DNA of 8,812 bases from NCBI GenBank assembly GCA_035541995.1, contig DATKMG010000511.1, forward strand, positions 1-8,812, read 5' to 3'. The notes under the pieces are model-generated. The model had not been told where the DNA came from and did not search any database. It saw only the letters and a list, made by a program, of their open reading frames with translations. This document shows, one piece after another, positions 1 to 7,112 of the stretch. Source of the stretch: DATKMG01 sp035541995. Lineage in GTDB: Bacteria; Acidobacteriota; Terriglobia; Versatilivoradales; Versatilivoraceae. The translations under genes and the position numbers were made by a program. The first letter of the stretch is position 1; every line of letters begins with the position of its first letter.

Positions 1-236
1 ATCTCTCTGTCACCTCCAGTAACGGAGACTCCTCTTCACCTAGCGTGCTTGGACTCAAGATCCCTCCTGCAGGAATCAAACTTGATGAACTGGAGCACAA
101 CGTCATTGTCGAAGCCCTGAAAATGAGCAACTGGGTCCAGAAGGACGCAGCAGAACTCCTTGGAGTCAGCCGCCGGGTCCTCAATTACAAGGTAAAGATC
201 CACAACATCACCCACGAACGCTGGCGGCGCAAGTAA
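1..236 (+). CDS. C-terminal end of a sigma-54-dependent (NtrC-type) regulator, partial
   Basis: Only the last 77 residues or so are present. The frame is open from position 3, without a stop, to the TAA at 234-236, so the gene begins left of the window and the GTG at 45 is probably internal. A Ser-rich linker (about nt 12-44) is followed by a Fis-type helix-turn-helix. The telling pattern is LDELEHNVIVEALK, then a helix pair with KDAAELLGVSRR and LNYKVK (about nt 88-209). This is the usual DNA-binding tail of NtrC-like response regulators and other bacterial enhancer-binding proteins that activate sigma-54 RNA polymerase. The receiver and AAA+ domains are not in view, so signal and targets are unknown. 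A stand-alone Fis protein is less likely, because the frame stays open upstream with a linker-like sequence. The gene converges on the aldo/keto reductase and the two overlap by 29 bp. Confidence 0.8.
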   Translation, partial: LSVTSSNGDSSSPSVLGLKIPPAGIKLDELEHNVIVEALKMSNWVQKDAAELLGVSRRVLNYKVKIHNITHERWRRK

Positions 237-1212
237 CTCCGTACCCATCTCGGTAAGAACCCGATACTCCGGCACGAGTGTCAATATTCCGCTTCCAATC
301 TTCCAACTGAGGCCCCTTGATGCTGGTGGCCCGATCCCGGAGGGCCGCCATCTGGCTTTCACCGAGGGGCTTGAACTTTTGGGCAAGGCGCACGTCGTCT
401 TCAAGTTGACCAATGGTTGTGCACCCAACTGCTGTGCAATGTACTGGGAGGCTTAGGACATAGGACAGGCACTCCTTGGAACTAAACGCTTGCAAGAGCT
501 TGGCATTGCCGAAGTTCTTCATGCCCTGGATGCCCATTCCTCTTTCGACGGCCAAGGGTAATACTAGCTTTTCAAAGCTCAAATAGGCTGGATCAGCCAC
601 GTGAAGAGGCATTAAGATCGAGTCATATTTGTCATAACGCTTCAGCATCTCCAAGTGCACATAGGGATCATGGTGGCCTGTAAATCCAAGAAATCGGCAC
701 TTCCCGGACTTCTTAGCGGCTTCAAATGCCTCAATGGCACCTCCGGGGCCAAAGATCTGATCAACCTCTTCCATCTCCGAGACACCATGGATCTGCCACA
801 GATCGACATAGTCCGTTTGCAGTGCTTTCAGCGACAGATGCAAATCCGCTTCTGCATCTTTGGCTTTCCGTTGATAGGACTTTGTGGTCAGGAAGATTTC
901 CTTTCGAAAAGGCGCGAGCACTTTTCCGTAGACTTCCTCCGAGCGCCCTTCCCAATATCCCCGGGCATTATCGAAATAATTGATCCCCAGTTCGTAAGCC
1001 CTCAGCACCACTGCTTTGGCCTCGTCTTCCGAAATCAGTGGAAGCCGTCCTCCCGCTTGTCCAATGACAGTCAATCTTGCCCCAGTCTTGCCAAAGGTGC
1101 GCATGGGGATATCGCCTGGCCTGACCCCGAGCGACTGAGGCGTGCTGGCAGCGACACGCATTCCATCCAGTGTTCCTCCCGCAAGGGCTCCAAGAAAGCT
1201 ACGACGACGCAT
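208..1212 (-). CDS. Aldo/keto reductase with twin-arginine signal
   Basis: A 334-residue protein of the aldo/keto reductase superfamily, NAD(P)H-dependent TIM barrels that interconvert carbonyls and alcohols. The catalytic tetrad is complete: Asp81 and Tyr86 in YFDNARGYWEG, Lys111 in LTTKS and His142 in WQIHGV. The N-terminus MRRRSFLGALAGG matches the Tat export motif (RRxFL), suggesting a folded, cofactor-loaded export, though the hydrophobic stretch is short. The ATG start is backed by an AGGAG 7 nt upstream. The stop of the dehydrogenase gene lies 57 bp upstream, so the two are probably cotranscribed. The last 20-25 residues (from about Asp311, nt 282 down to 211) look like a low-conservation tail beyond the usual AKR end, and this part runs into the convergent regulator gene. 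The substrate cannot be read from the sequence; a sugar or sugar-derived aldehyde is a guess from the neighbour. Confidence 0.92.
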   Translation of the reverse strand: MRRRSFLGALAGGTLDGMRVAASTPQSLGVRPGDIPMRTFGKTGARLTVIGQAGGRLPLISEDEAKAVVLRAYELGINYFDNARGYWEGRSEEVYGKVLAPFRKEIFLTTKSYQRKAKDAEADLHLSLKALQTDYVDLWQIHGVSEMEEVDQIFGPGGAIEAFEAAKKSGKCRFLGFTGHHDPYVHLEMLKRYDKYDSILMPLHVADPAYLSFEKLVLPLAVERGMGIQGMKNFGNAKLLQAFSSKECLSYVLSLPVHCTAVGCTTIGQLEDDVRLAQKFKPLGESQMAALRDRATSIKGPQLEDWKRNIDTRAGVSGSYRDGYGVTCAASVRG

Positions 1213-1219
1213 GGGCGGG

Positions 1220-1227
1220 CTCCTTTC
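1220..1227 (-). promoter_or_regulatory. Ribosome binding site of the aldo/keto reductase
   Basis: On the - strand the sequence reads GAAAGGAG, followed by 7 nt and ATG (1210-1212). This supports the ATG that keeps the full twin-arginine motif. Confidence 0.7.
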
Positions 1228-1269
1228 TCCAGTTGGTTATTGGTTGGTTTCTGTTCATGGCGCGGAATT

Positions 1270-3780
1270 CTAGGGTTCTGAAACAAGGATGCTAGGATCC
1301 TCCGTTCCATTATTGATTTTGCTGGCCCAAGCGAGAATTGGCTGGTCCGAAGAAATGTTCAAATAAGCTGTGGACTCTTCAGTTCTCCCTAAGACCGTCA
1401 CCACCACGTTATTGATTTGCCTCATGCCGCCTGCCGGAACGTCAACGGAAAGAGTACCCATTGAGGTCCCATTGGGACTCATCAACTGGACTCTTACATG
1501 GGCAGAGAGAGCCCCTAAATTGTTAATCCCCACATTGGTCCGGAAGGTCCCGGATGTCCCTTGCTCTCCATTGTCGAGGACCTCCCCAATGATTCGCTGC
1601 AGGGTTGCTGTGGCGGGGTTGATAGCTGGAAAGAAACCAGCTGTCCCTTGTTGACTTCGCACTTCGGAGACTGCAGAGAAAAGCCTTTGGCTGACAGATT
1701 CAATGAGAAGAGAGCCAAAAAGCCCGGCTGGGGCGCCCATCTCAGTCAAGATATCGGTGCTTCGATAGAATCCTCCGCCAGAAATAGTCCTGCCGAGTGT
1801 GGCGACGAGGTTGCCTCCAATGTCCCTAAATGTCAGTTTAATCTGATTGTCTGAATCCTCCCGGTTGATAACAGTCAGTAAGGACTTGTATCGATCCGTA
1901 TTCGAAACGGCAGGGATCAAGAGTTGCAAGGCCGTTCCCTGAAGGTCACTTCCTATCCCTATTTCAAGGCTTGGGTCATCGGTTCCATTGTCGATTTTAC
2001 TTAACCAAGCATGAATTGGTTGATCACTCTCCAGCCTAAGATAGCCGTTGACTGGTGTGGACGATGAGGCCGAAACCAGCGTCCTGGCGATTTGATTGAC
2101 CTGGACCATTCCGTTGGGAGGGATCAAAAGACTAGTCGAACCTTTGAGGGACCCGTTCTCCGCGAAAAGACTTACATCGACTTTTGCCTGGGTTACACCA
2201 AGGTTATTGATTCCGAGATTGGAGCGATACGTTCCCGTTTGACCTTTTTGGCCAGAATCAACCACCTCGGGTAGAATCTTCTCCTGGGTCCCGCTCTTCG
2301 TGGATAAGCCAGGCAAAAATCCTGCTGTCCCTTGACCGGTGTATATTTCAGATTCTACGGACAAGGAATCTCCACGAAGGGATTCGACTGTCAACGGCCC
2401 GTAACTTCCACTTGGCAACCCCAGATAGCCCAGAATATCCTTGGTCTCAAAGAGGCTTTGGGGCGCCACAGTGAGCTCCTGAGTTTTGCCAATTGAGCCA
2501 TCCAGTCCTCGGACCGTAAGCTGAATCCCGCTGGCTGTATTCTCACGGTTGAGGATCGTCAGTGTTGAAGAGAACCTGTCCGTTTTTGCTGTTGAAGGAA
2601 CTAGAATACGAGTCTCACCGGGCCCACTGGAGCCCGAACTCGCCAAGCGATAGATGCTTCCACCGTAACCGACCACATATAGCTCACCGTCCTCGTCCTC
2701 CCCGAAGGCGCTGATTTCCTTCCCCAGTCTCAATAATTCAGTCCGTTCCCAAGTCCCACGGTTAGTTTCAGCGAGACACCAGATTCTGGAAGACCCGAAA
2801 TCTCCAAAGAAATAAAGACCGTTCAGGCTCGGGTATTCTCGTCCCCGGTATACGTAACCGCCGATGACCGCGTTACCAAGATCGTGGCCGTATTCATTGA
2901 TTGGAAGGGTCAATCCGTCGGTGTCACATCCGCTTGATGGCGAATAACAGTGATACCCTTCCATGATATTCCATCCATAGTTGCCGCCTCTATTGATCAG
3001 ATCTATCTCTTCGTAGAGGGCCTGCCCGACATCACCGGCAAACAGACTCCCTGTTAAACGGTCGAACGAAAAACGCCATGGGTTCCTCAAGCCATAGGCC
3101 CAGATCTCAGGTAGTCCGCCACCTGCGACAAAGGGGTTATCAGAAGGAATGGCATAGGGAGACCCTTGGTCGACGTCGATACGCAGAATCTTTCCCAGCA
3201 GCGTGTTTTTGTTCTGGCCGTTACCCATGGGATCGCCTCCCGAACCCCCATCCCCTGTGCCTATATATAGGTAACCGTCTGGTCCAAACTGAAGTTGACC
3301 TCCTTTGTGGTTCTCAAAAGGCTGATCGAACTCCAAAAGGACTTTCTCACCCGTAAGGGCGCTGTTGGGATCAACAGGAGAGGCATGGTATTCCGCAATG
3401 AAGGATTTCAAGTTTGGGCGGCGATTTGTGTAGTTGACGAAGAAGCGACGATTGGTTTTGAAATTGGGGTGGAATGCCACACTCAGCAACCCCATTTCTC
3501 CTCCCGATGTCACTTGATCGCGAATATCGAGAAACGGAGTCTCGCTGAGAGACCCGTTTTGGATGATCAAGACTCTGCCGGCCTGTTCCACAACAAAGAG
3601 ACGCCCAGTCCCATCTCCGGAATGGGTGATACAGACTGGTGCAGTCAATCCACTGACCAAAGGATTCAAAACGATCGAGATCGAGTTCTGGGGAAAGCCC
3701 GAAGGAGTCAAAAAGTATAATAGAAGTATACAGAATAACCATATCCCTCTCCCCAGACTGAAAGCCAGACGCACTAACAA
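1270..3780 (-). CDS. Secreted PQQ-type glucose/sorbosone dehydrogenase-family protein with duplicated C-terminal module
   Basis: 836 residues. Residues 1-30 form a Sec signal peptide (basic start, then WLFCILLLYFL). Residues about 36-382 form a six-bladed propeller of the glucose/sorbosone dehydrogenase (GSDH) family, also found in eukaryotic HHIP-like proteins. Visible hallmarks are GEMGLLSVAFHPNF (94-107), His158 in FENHKGGQLQFGPDG (equivalent to the catalytic base of soluble quinoprotein glucose dehydrogenase), Arg232-Asn233 in YGLRNPW (PQQ-contacting in that enzyme), GDVGQ..YEEID (249-260) and GGNYGWN. Cys278 and Cys285 probably form a disulfide in an exposed loop. Known family members oxidise aldoses with PQQ and Ca2+ in the periplasm; the substrate here is unknown. 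Residues 390-836 are two copies of a 228-residue beta-rich module. The start is a TTG with a very strong ribosome site just upstream; I see no in-frame ATG nearby. No C-terminal anchor is seen. metF ends 74 bp upstream. Confidence 0.9.
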   Translation of the reverse strand: MLVRLAFSLGRGIWLFCILLLYFLTPSGFPQNSISIVLNPLVSGLTAPVCITHSGDGTGRLFVVEQAGRVLIIQNGSLSETPFLDIRDQVTSGGEMGLLSVAFHPNFKTNRRFFVNYTNRRPNLKSFIAEYHASPVDPNSALTGEKVLLEFDQPFENHKGGQLQFGPDGYLYIGTGDGGSGGDPMGNGQNKNTLLGKILRIDVDQGSPYAIPSDNPFVAGGGLPEIWAYGLRNPWRFSFDRLTGSLFAGDVGQALYEEIDLINRGGNYGWNIMEGYHCYSPSSGCDTDGLTLPINEYGHDLGNAVIGGYVYRGREYPSLNGLYFFGDFGSSRIWCLAETNRGTWERTELLRLGKEISAFGEDEDGELYVVGYGGSIYRLASSGSSGPGETRILVPSTAKTDRFSSTLTILNRENTASGIQLTVRGLDGSIGKTQELTVAPQSLFETKDILGYLGLPSGSYGPLTVESLRGDSLSVESEIYTGQGTAGFLPGLSTKSGTQEKILPEVVDSGQKGQTGTYRSNLGINNLGVTQAKVDVSLFAENGSLKGSTSLLIPPNGMVQVNQIARTLVSASSSTPVNGYLRLESDQPIHAWLSKIDNGTDDPSLEIGIGSDLQGTALQLLIPAVSNTDRYKSLLTVINREDSDNQIKLTFRDIGGNLVATLGRTISGGGFYRSTDILTEMGAPAGLFGSLLIESVSQRLFSAVSEVRSQQGTAGFFPAINPATATLQRIIGEVLDNGEQGTSGTFRTNVGINNLGALSAHVRVQLMSPNGTSMGTLSVDVPAGGMRQINNVVVTVLGRTEESTAYLNISSDQPILAWASKINNGTEDPSILVSEP
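1273..1926 (-). repeat. C-terminal module copy 2 of the dehydrogenase (residues 619-836)
   Basis: Second copy of the duplicated module. It starts LLIPAVSNTDRYKSLLTVIN and ends WASKINNGTEDPS. Landmarks sit 226-228 residues after those of copy 1: TDRY (628 against 400), GTAGF (712 against 484), GTFRTNVGINNLG (744 against 516) and SDQPI (811 against 585). Each copy splits into a first half (about 619-728) and a second half (about 729-836). Both halves have a T.RY/F.S/TN.....N pattern, so they look like two related beta-sandwich domains. At DNA level the copies are well diverged, so the duplication is old. Confidence 0.85.
1957..2613 (-). repeat. C-terminal module copy 1 of the dehydrogenase (residues 390-608)
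   Basis: First copy of the module. It starts RILVPSTAKTDRFSSTLTIL and ends WLSKIDNGTDDPS. The first half covers about 390-500 and the second about 501-608, again with GTYRSNLGINNLG in the second half. A short Ser/Gly linker (SSGSSGPGE, 381-389) joins it to the propeller. I do not recognise the module as a named binding domain. Its likely role is adhesion, carbohydrate contact or spacing on the cell surface, which is inference. Confidence 0.85.
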
Positions 3781-3784
3781 ATGA

Positions 3785-3794
3785 CCCTCCTCCC
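3785..3794 (-). promoter_or_regulatory. Strong ribosome binding site deciding a TTG start
   Basis: On the - strand GGGAGGAGGG precedes the TTG at 3778-3780 by about 4 nt. No ATG lies at a suitable distance in frame, and the next candidate, GTG at codon 3, sits further from the site. The TTG is therefore the best start for the dehydrogenase. Confidence 0.75.
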
Positions 3795-3854
3795 AGAAAA
3801 CGGGCTGCGTGTGTTTCGAGGATTTGTAGACGGAATCCGATTCGCTTTATTCTA

Positions 3855-4718
3855 TCAGCTTTTGAGGTATTCGAAAATAGCCCAGGTGGCGCGTGATTTA
3901 TTGAGAGTGTAAAAGTGGATTCCGGGGGCCCCCCGTGAAAGGAGTTCCCGGCATTGGGAAGCTGCGTGTAACACACCACAGTGTTCAACTGCGTGGGGAT
4001 CACCCTGAACGGCCTCGATGGTCTTTAGGAGGTCAGTGGGGATCCTGGCACCACACAATTCCGTGAAGCGCTTGATCTGCAAAACGTTGAGGATGGGCAT
4101 TATCCCGGGAATGATGGGGACTTTGATTCCGATTCTTCTGGCTCTAGACACCAAATCGAAGTAGTACCGATTGTCAAAGAAAAGTTGGGTGATCAGAAAA
4201 TCGGCCCCAGCATCTACTTTGCGTTTCAGGTTCTCCAGGTCCTGTCCCGGAGTAGGACACTCGGGGTGCTTTTCAGGATAAGCTGCTGCACCGACACAGA
4301 AATCAAAATTGGAACGAATGAAACTCACCAATTCGTTCCCATATCCAAAACCTTCAGGGTGCGGCATGAAATTCTTCTGCCCTTTTGGCGGATCACCTCG
4401 CAGAGCCAGCACGTTCTCGATTCTGAAGGATACCAGCTCATCCAGCACCTTGCGGAGCTCTTCTCGTGAGGCACCCACACAGGTCAAATGAGCCATCGTC
4501 TCCACAACGAGTTCTTGTTTAATGCGCGCCACTAACCCGATGGTCTTGGTCCGAGTGCTGCCTCCCGCACCGTAAGTGACCGAAACGAATGTCGGATGCA
4601 GGCGTCTTAACATCCTGACTGCTTCAAAGAGTTCCTCAAAACCCGCTTCGTCTCGAGGAGGAAAGAACTCAAAAGAAAAGGAAGGCCCAAACTGATTGAG
4701 CAGATCACGAATCTTCAT
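3855..4718 (-). CDS. metF: 5,10-methylenetetrahydrofolate reductase
   Basis: 287 residues, full length for the bacterial enzyme. It reduces 5,10-methylene-THF to 5-methyl-THF with FAD and NAD(P)H in the cytoplasm, supplying the methyl group for methionine synthesis. The family signatures run along the whole chain: SFEFFPPRD, with Glu17 matching the catalytic Glu28 of the E. coli enzyme; VSVTYGAGGSTR (45-56); MAHLTC (75-80); LALRGDPP (104-111); GAAAYPEKHPE (143-153); KVDAGADFLITQLFFD (167-182); PGIMPI (204-209); and the C-terminal PGIHFYTLN (265-273). The ATG at 4716-4718 gives the expected N-terminus, though its ribosome site is weak (AGGGG, 11 nt upstream). A 216 bp gap separates it from the MFS gene upstream, so it may have its own promoter. 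No methionine synthase gene is in the window. Confidence 0.97.
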   Translation of the reverse strand: MKIRDLLNQFGPSFSFEFFPPRDEAGFEELFEAVRMLRRLHPTFVSVTYGAGGSTRTKTIGLVARIKQELVVETMAHLTCVGASREELRKVLDELVSFRIENVLALRGDPPKGQKNFMPHPEGFGYGNELVSFIRSNFDFCVGAAAYPEKHPECPTPGQDLENLKRKVDAGADFLITQLFFDNRYYFDLVSRARRIGIKVPIIPGIMPILNVLQIKRFTELCGARIPTDLLKTIEAVQGDPHAVEHCGVLHAASQCRELLSRGAPGIHFYTLNKSRATWAIFEYLKS

Positions 4719-4934
4719 TCAATTCCAGACCCCTGCTGTTGAGAATTCCCAAAGTGGAGAAGGCGAATGCTTATTCGGGGCAGTGGGCAGTCTCATCAAT
4801 AGCATACCCCCCGCCCTTTTCACCAGGCGCATTCGACCTAGCTTCCTGGTGGCCTATTTAACTGGAGCCCAAGCCCGATGTCCCGATGTAATGCCGGAGC
4901 AAGGTTCAAGTGACGACTTCTTCGCGAGGCTTCC
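4719..4934. other. Intergenic gap upstream of metF with a small hairpin
   Basis: 216 bp without a convincing gene, the largest gap in the window. It holds one perfect 7 bp inverted repeat, CACCAGG (4821-4827) and CCTGGTG (4845-4851), with a 17 nt loop and no T-run on either side, so it is not a standard terminator. I looked for the conserved cores of SAM, SAH and cobalamin riboswitches, which can sit before methionine genes, and did not find them. No strong -35/-10 pair was seen on the - strand. Any metF promoter should lie here. Confidence 0.4.
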
Positions 4935-6257
4935 TCACTCCTCAGGCAGTGGCTTACCCCGGGTCTCCGGCGCAAAGGGCATCGTGAAAACACCCAAAAG
5001 ATAAACCGACGCCAGTGAAATTGCAGCCATTCGGAACGGACTCCCAAATCCAGCGCTCGAAAATACGACTGTCAAGTAGCCCAGTGTGAATGGCCCTGGC
5101 GCAGCGATGATTCGGCCCACATTGTAACAAAAGCCAACTCCAGTGCTCCTCAGTCTTGTAGGGTACAGTTCTGGAAAGTAAATGGAATATCCGCCGAACA
5201 CTGAAAGGTTGCAAAACCCGAGGATCGGAATCATCCAGTAGATGTCCGAGGGGTGGCGTAACCAGCCGAAGATGAAGATTGTAGCGGCAAGGCCCATCAG
5301 AAAAGATACGACGAAAGCAGGTCGCCTCCCCACTTTGGAGGTCACAACTGTGAAGGCATAGATCCCGAAGAAGGCTCCCACATCCTGGAGCATGGTCCCC
5401 ATGCTTACATACCAGTTGCGTGCTTCTGGCGACACATCCCTCAGTGCTTCCCGAATCAACTCAGGAGTCCAAAAGCCGATTCCCCACAGGCCGACTACCC
5501 CGGAAGTGGCCAGGATTAGCCCGATAATGGTGTTCTTCCGCCATCGATGATCCAGAAACAGGTCCTCCATTGAACCCATTCTTTTCTTTTCTCCCGCCAA
5601 CACTGCAGCTCGCATCGTTTGCCAGGCTGCCGGCTCCTTCACACGCTTGAACATAGGGACAACCAGGAGTGCCGGGAACGCTCCAACCACAAACAGGTAA
5701 CGCCAGCCCATGGGGAGTACCCAAAAACTCATGGCCGATGCTATGATGTTACCAAGGGCTGACAATGTCTGCAGAATGCCCAAAGCGTGGGCTCGCGCCC
5801 GTTCAGGCATGACCTCGGCCACAAGAGTAACGCCAGCAGCAAACTCACCGCCAACTCCCAAACCAGTGAGAAACCGGTAGAGCATGAAGTCCCACCAGTG
5901 CTGAGATAGCGCTGAAAGCCCTGTGAATCCCGAGTAACACAGAATGGTAATCATCATGGTCTTGGCCCGACCCCAACGGTCTCCCATGATCCCGAAATAA
6001 AAACCACCGAACGCCCAACCTAACATGAATATTGCAGTGGCCAAACCACTGTAGAATTTGATCTCCGCTGAGGGGGTTCCCATCGGCAGGAGCGATTCAA
6101 TGGCCGGTCCTCGAGCCAGCACAAAAATCCGCTGGCCCATGGTGTCGAAGAGCCATCCTAGCGAGGCCACAATCAGAACCCACCAGTGATAGCGGTTCAT
6201 TCCCGAGTACCAGGGACCCTCCACTGATACCCGACTGGCCACCTTGGTCGTCTCCAT
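4935..6257 (-). CDS. MFS transporter, sugar/organic-acid type
   Basis: 440 residues with about 12 hydrophobic segments, the usual length for a major facilitator superfamily permease in the inner membrane. TM1 (about 25-45) carries Asp38. The loop between TM2 and TM3 holds motif A, GDRWGRAK (92-99). TM4 has RFLTGLGVGGEFAAG followed by EVMPERARAHALG (148-160). A charged central loop (about 205-240) splits the two halves. The second half shows SKVGRRPAF (307-315), FPELYPTRLRSTGVGF (361-376) and the C-terminal PETRGKPLPEE, which resembles the end motif of sugar porters. The pattern is of the sugar porter / aromatic acid:H+ symporter group, so the cargo is probably a sugar, sugar acid or other organic acid. 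The aldolase gene 47 bp upstream points to a sugar acid, which is inference. The ATG has an excellent ribosome site. Confidence 0.93.
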   Translation of the reverse strand: METTKVASRVSVEGPWYSGMNRYHWWVLIVASLGWLFDTMGQRIFVLARGPAIESLLPMGTPSAEIKFYSGLATAIFMLGWAFGGFYFGIMGDRWGRAKTMMITILCYSGFTGLSALSQHWWDFMLYRFLTGLGVGGEFAAGVTLVAEVMPERARAHALGILQTLSALGNIIASAMSFWVLPMGWRYLFVVGAFPALLVVPMFKRVKEPAAWQTMRAAVLAGEKKRMGSMEDLFLDHRWRKNTIIGLILATSGVVGLWGIGFWTPELIREALRDVSPEARNWYVSMGTMLQDVGAFFGIYAFTVVTSKVGRRPAFVVSFLMGLAATIFIFGWLRHPSDIYWMIPILGFCNLSVFGGYSIYFPELYPTRLRSTGVGFCYNVGRIIAAPGPFTLGYLTVVFSSAGFGSPFRMAAISLASVYLLGVFTMPFAPETRGKPLPEE

Positions 6258-6262
6258 ACGGA

Positions 6263-6269
6263 CTCCTCT
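6263..6269 (-). promoter_or_regulatory. Ribosome binding site of the MFS gene
   Basis: AGAGGAG on the - strand, 5 nt before the ATG at 6255-6257. It lies in the 47 bp gap after the aldolase stop, consistent with translation from a shared transcript. Confidence 0.75.
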
Positions 6270-6304
6270 AAACCTTCTTTACACGGCCTGCACTACCCAA
6301 CAGA

Positions 6305-6955
6305 TTACCTGCCACGAGCCCTCTTGATCACTTGCAGGAACTTCTGGGCATTCACTGTAATTTTCCCGAAATCTTTGTTGGCCACGGCAGTTTTGTCCAC
6401 TAACTCCGATCCAACAGCCAGTGCACAAGATCCCGCAGCAATAAAATCAGCCGCCGTATCGAGACTGACACCACCTGTGGGAATGAAATTGATTTGAGGG
6501 AATGGCCCTTTCAAGGCCTTAATATACTTGGGCCCTCCTACACCCTCACACGGGAAAATCTTGACAAAATCAGCGCCAGCTTCCCAGGCTGAGACTACTT
6601 CGGTGGGAGTTAGAGCACCCGGAATGACCACCTTGCTGTACCGTCTGCAAACTTCAATGGTGGATATCTTCAATGAAGGGGTCACGATGAATTCTACTCC
6701 AGCCAGGATAACAGCCCTCGCAGTCTCCGCATCCAATACGGTCCCCGCCCCCAAAAGGACTTCATCCCCATAAAGCTCGGCAACTTTCTCGATTACACGC
6801 AGAGCTCCCGGAACAGTCATGGTGATTTCCAGGATTGACACGCCTCCAGCTTTGATAGCCTCAGCTATAGAAATGGCCTCTTCGGCGGAATTCGCCCGCA
6901 CTATGGGAACCAATCCGACTTCAGTGATGCGTTCGATGGTCTCTAGATTCGGCAC
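6305..6955 (-). CDS. KDPG/KHG-family aldolase (2-keto-3-deoxy-6-phosphogluconate type)
   Basis: 216 residues, the normal size of this class I aldolase, a cytoplasmic TIM barrel. The family splits 2-keto-3-deoxy-6-phosphogluconate into pyruvate and glyceraldehyde 3-phosphate, or 4-hydroxy-2-oxoglutarate into pyruvate and glyoxylate. Seen in the sequence: VPIVRA (16-21), LEITMTVPGA (42-51) with the catalytic Glu43, GAGTVLD (69-75), FIVTPSL (89-95), the Schiff-base Lys132 in DFVKIFP, and IPTGGV (158-163). The E. coli enzyme has Arg49 in the Glu motif, and here that place is Thr47, so the exact substrate is less certain; I therefore give no gene symbol. The start is GTG (6953-6955) with a good ribosome site. 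The next gene downstream is the MFS transporter. No sugar-acid kinase or dehydratase is in view. Confidence 0.93.
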   Translation of the reverse strand: MPNLETIERITEVGLVPIVRANSAEEAISIAEAIKAGGVSILEITMTVPGALRVIEKVAELYGDEVLLGAGTVLDAETARAVILAGVEFIVTPSLKISTIEVCRRYSKVVIPGALTPTEVVSAWEAGADFVKIFPCEGVGGPKYIKALKGPFPQINFIPTGGVSLDTAADFIAAGSCALAVGSELVDKTAVANKDFGKITVNAQKFLQVIKRARGR

Positions 6956-7112
6956 GAGTCCTCTCTCTTGAAAATACTTTCTCCCCCGCCAAACGCTCCC
7001 AGGGGGGCGACAACACAGGACCAGCTGACAGCGGTAGCGGCCGCAACTCCCTCAGTGGCATTTTCATGCGACGATAGTTTGTGGTCTCGGATTTTCGACG
7101 ACGCCGCTGACT
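6956..7112. other. Intergenic region between glycosyltransferase and aldolase genes
   Basis: 157 bp. Apart from the aldolase ribosome site it shows a perfect 8 bp palindrome GCGGCCGC (7037-7044) and a C-run/G-run pair (about 6983-7009) that could fold on the - strand but has no T-run after it. I see no clear terminator for the glycosyltransferase and no strong promoter for the aldolase-MFS pair, though a transcript boundary here is plausible because the gene functions change. Confidence 0.35.
6959..6966 (-). promoter_or_regulatory. Ribosome binding site deciding a GTG start
   Basis: AGAGAGGA on the - strand lies 3 nt before the GTG at 6953-6955. I found no in-frame ATG in the short open stretch upstream, so the GTG is the supported start of the aldolase. 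Confidence 0.65.

Noticed and set aside
655..1281. A 208-residue open frame on the + strand
   Set aside because: It lies opposite the aldo/keto reductase, whose catalytic motifs are intact, and its translation shows no family pattern. It is a shadow frame.
3371..4003. A 210-residue open frame on the - strand across the metF/dehydrogenase junction
   Set aside because: It overlaps the ends of two well-supported genes in another frame and its translation has no recognisable domain.
4745..4860. Possible cobalamin-type riboswitch before metF (GGTGAAAAGGG and GCCCACTGCC on the - strand)
   Set aside because: The fragments resemble parts of the element, but the conserved B12 box is missing and the order does not fit.
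4696..5004. A 102-residue open frame on the + strand filling the gap before metF
   Set aside because: It overlaps the 5' end of metF and the 3' end of the MFS gene in antisense and has no domain-like pattern.
6983..7009. C-run/G-run hairpin as a terminator of the glycosyltransferase transcript
   Set aside because: The stem is followed on the - strand by AGAAAG and not by a T-run, so it does not meet the rho-independent pattern.
7037..7044. Palindrome GCGGCCGC as an operator
   Set aside because: Eight bases only, with no flanking symmetry; it is likely chance.
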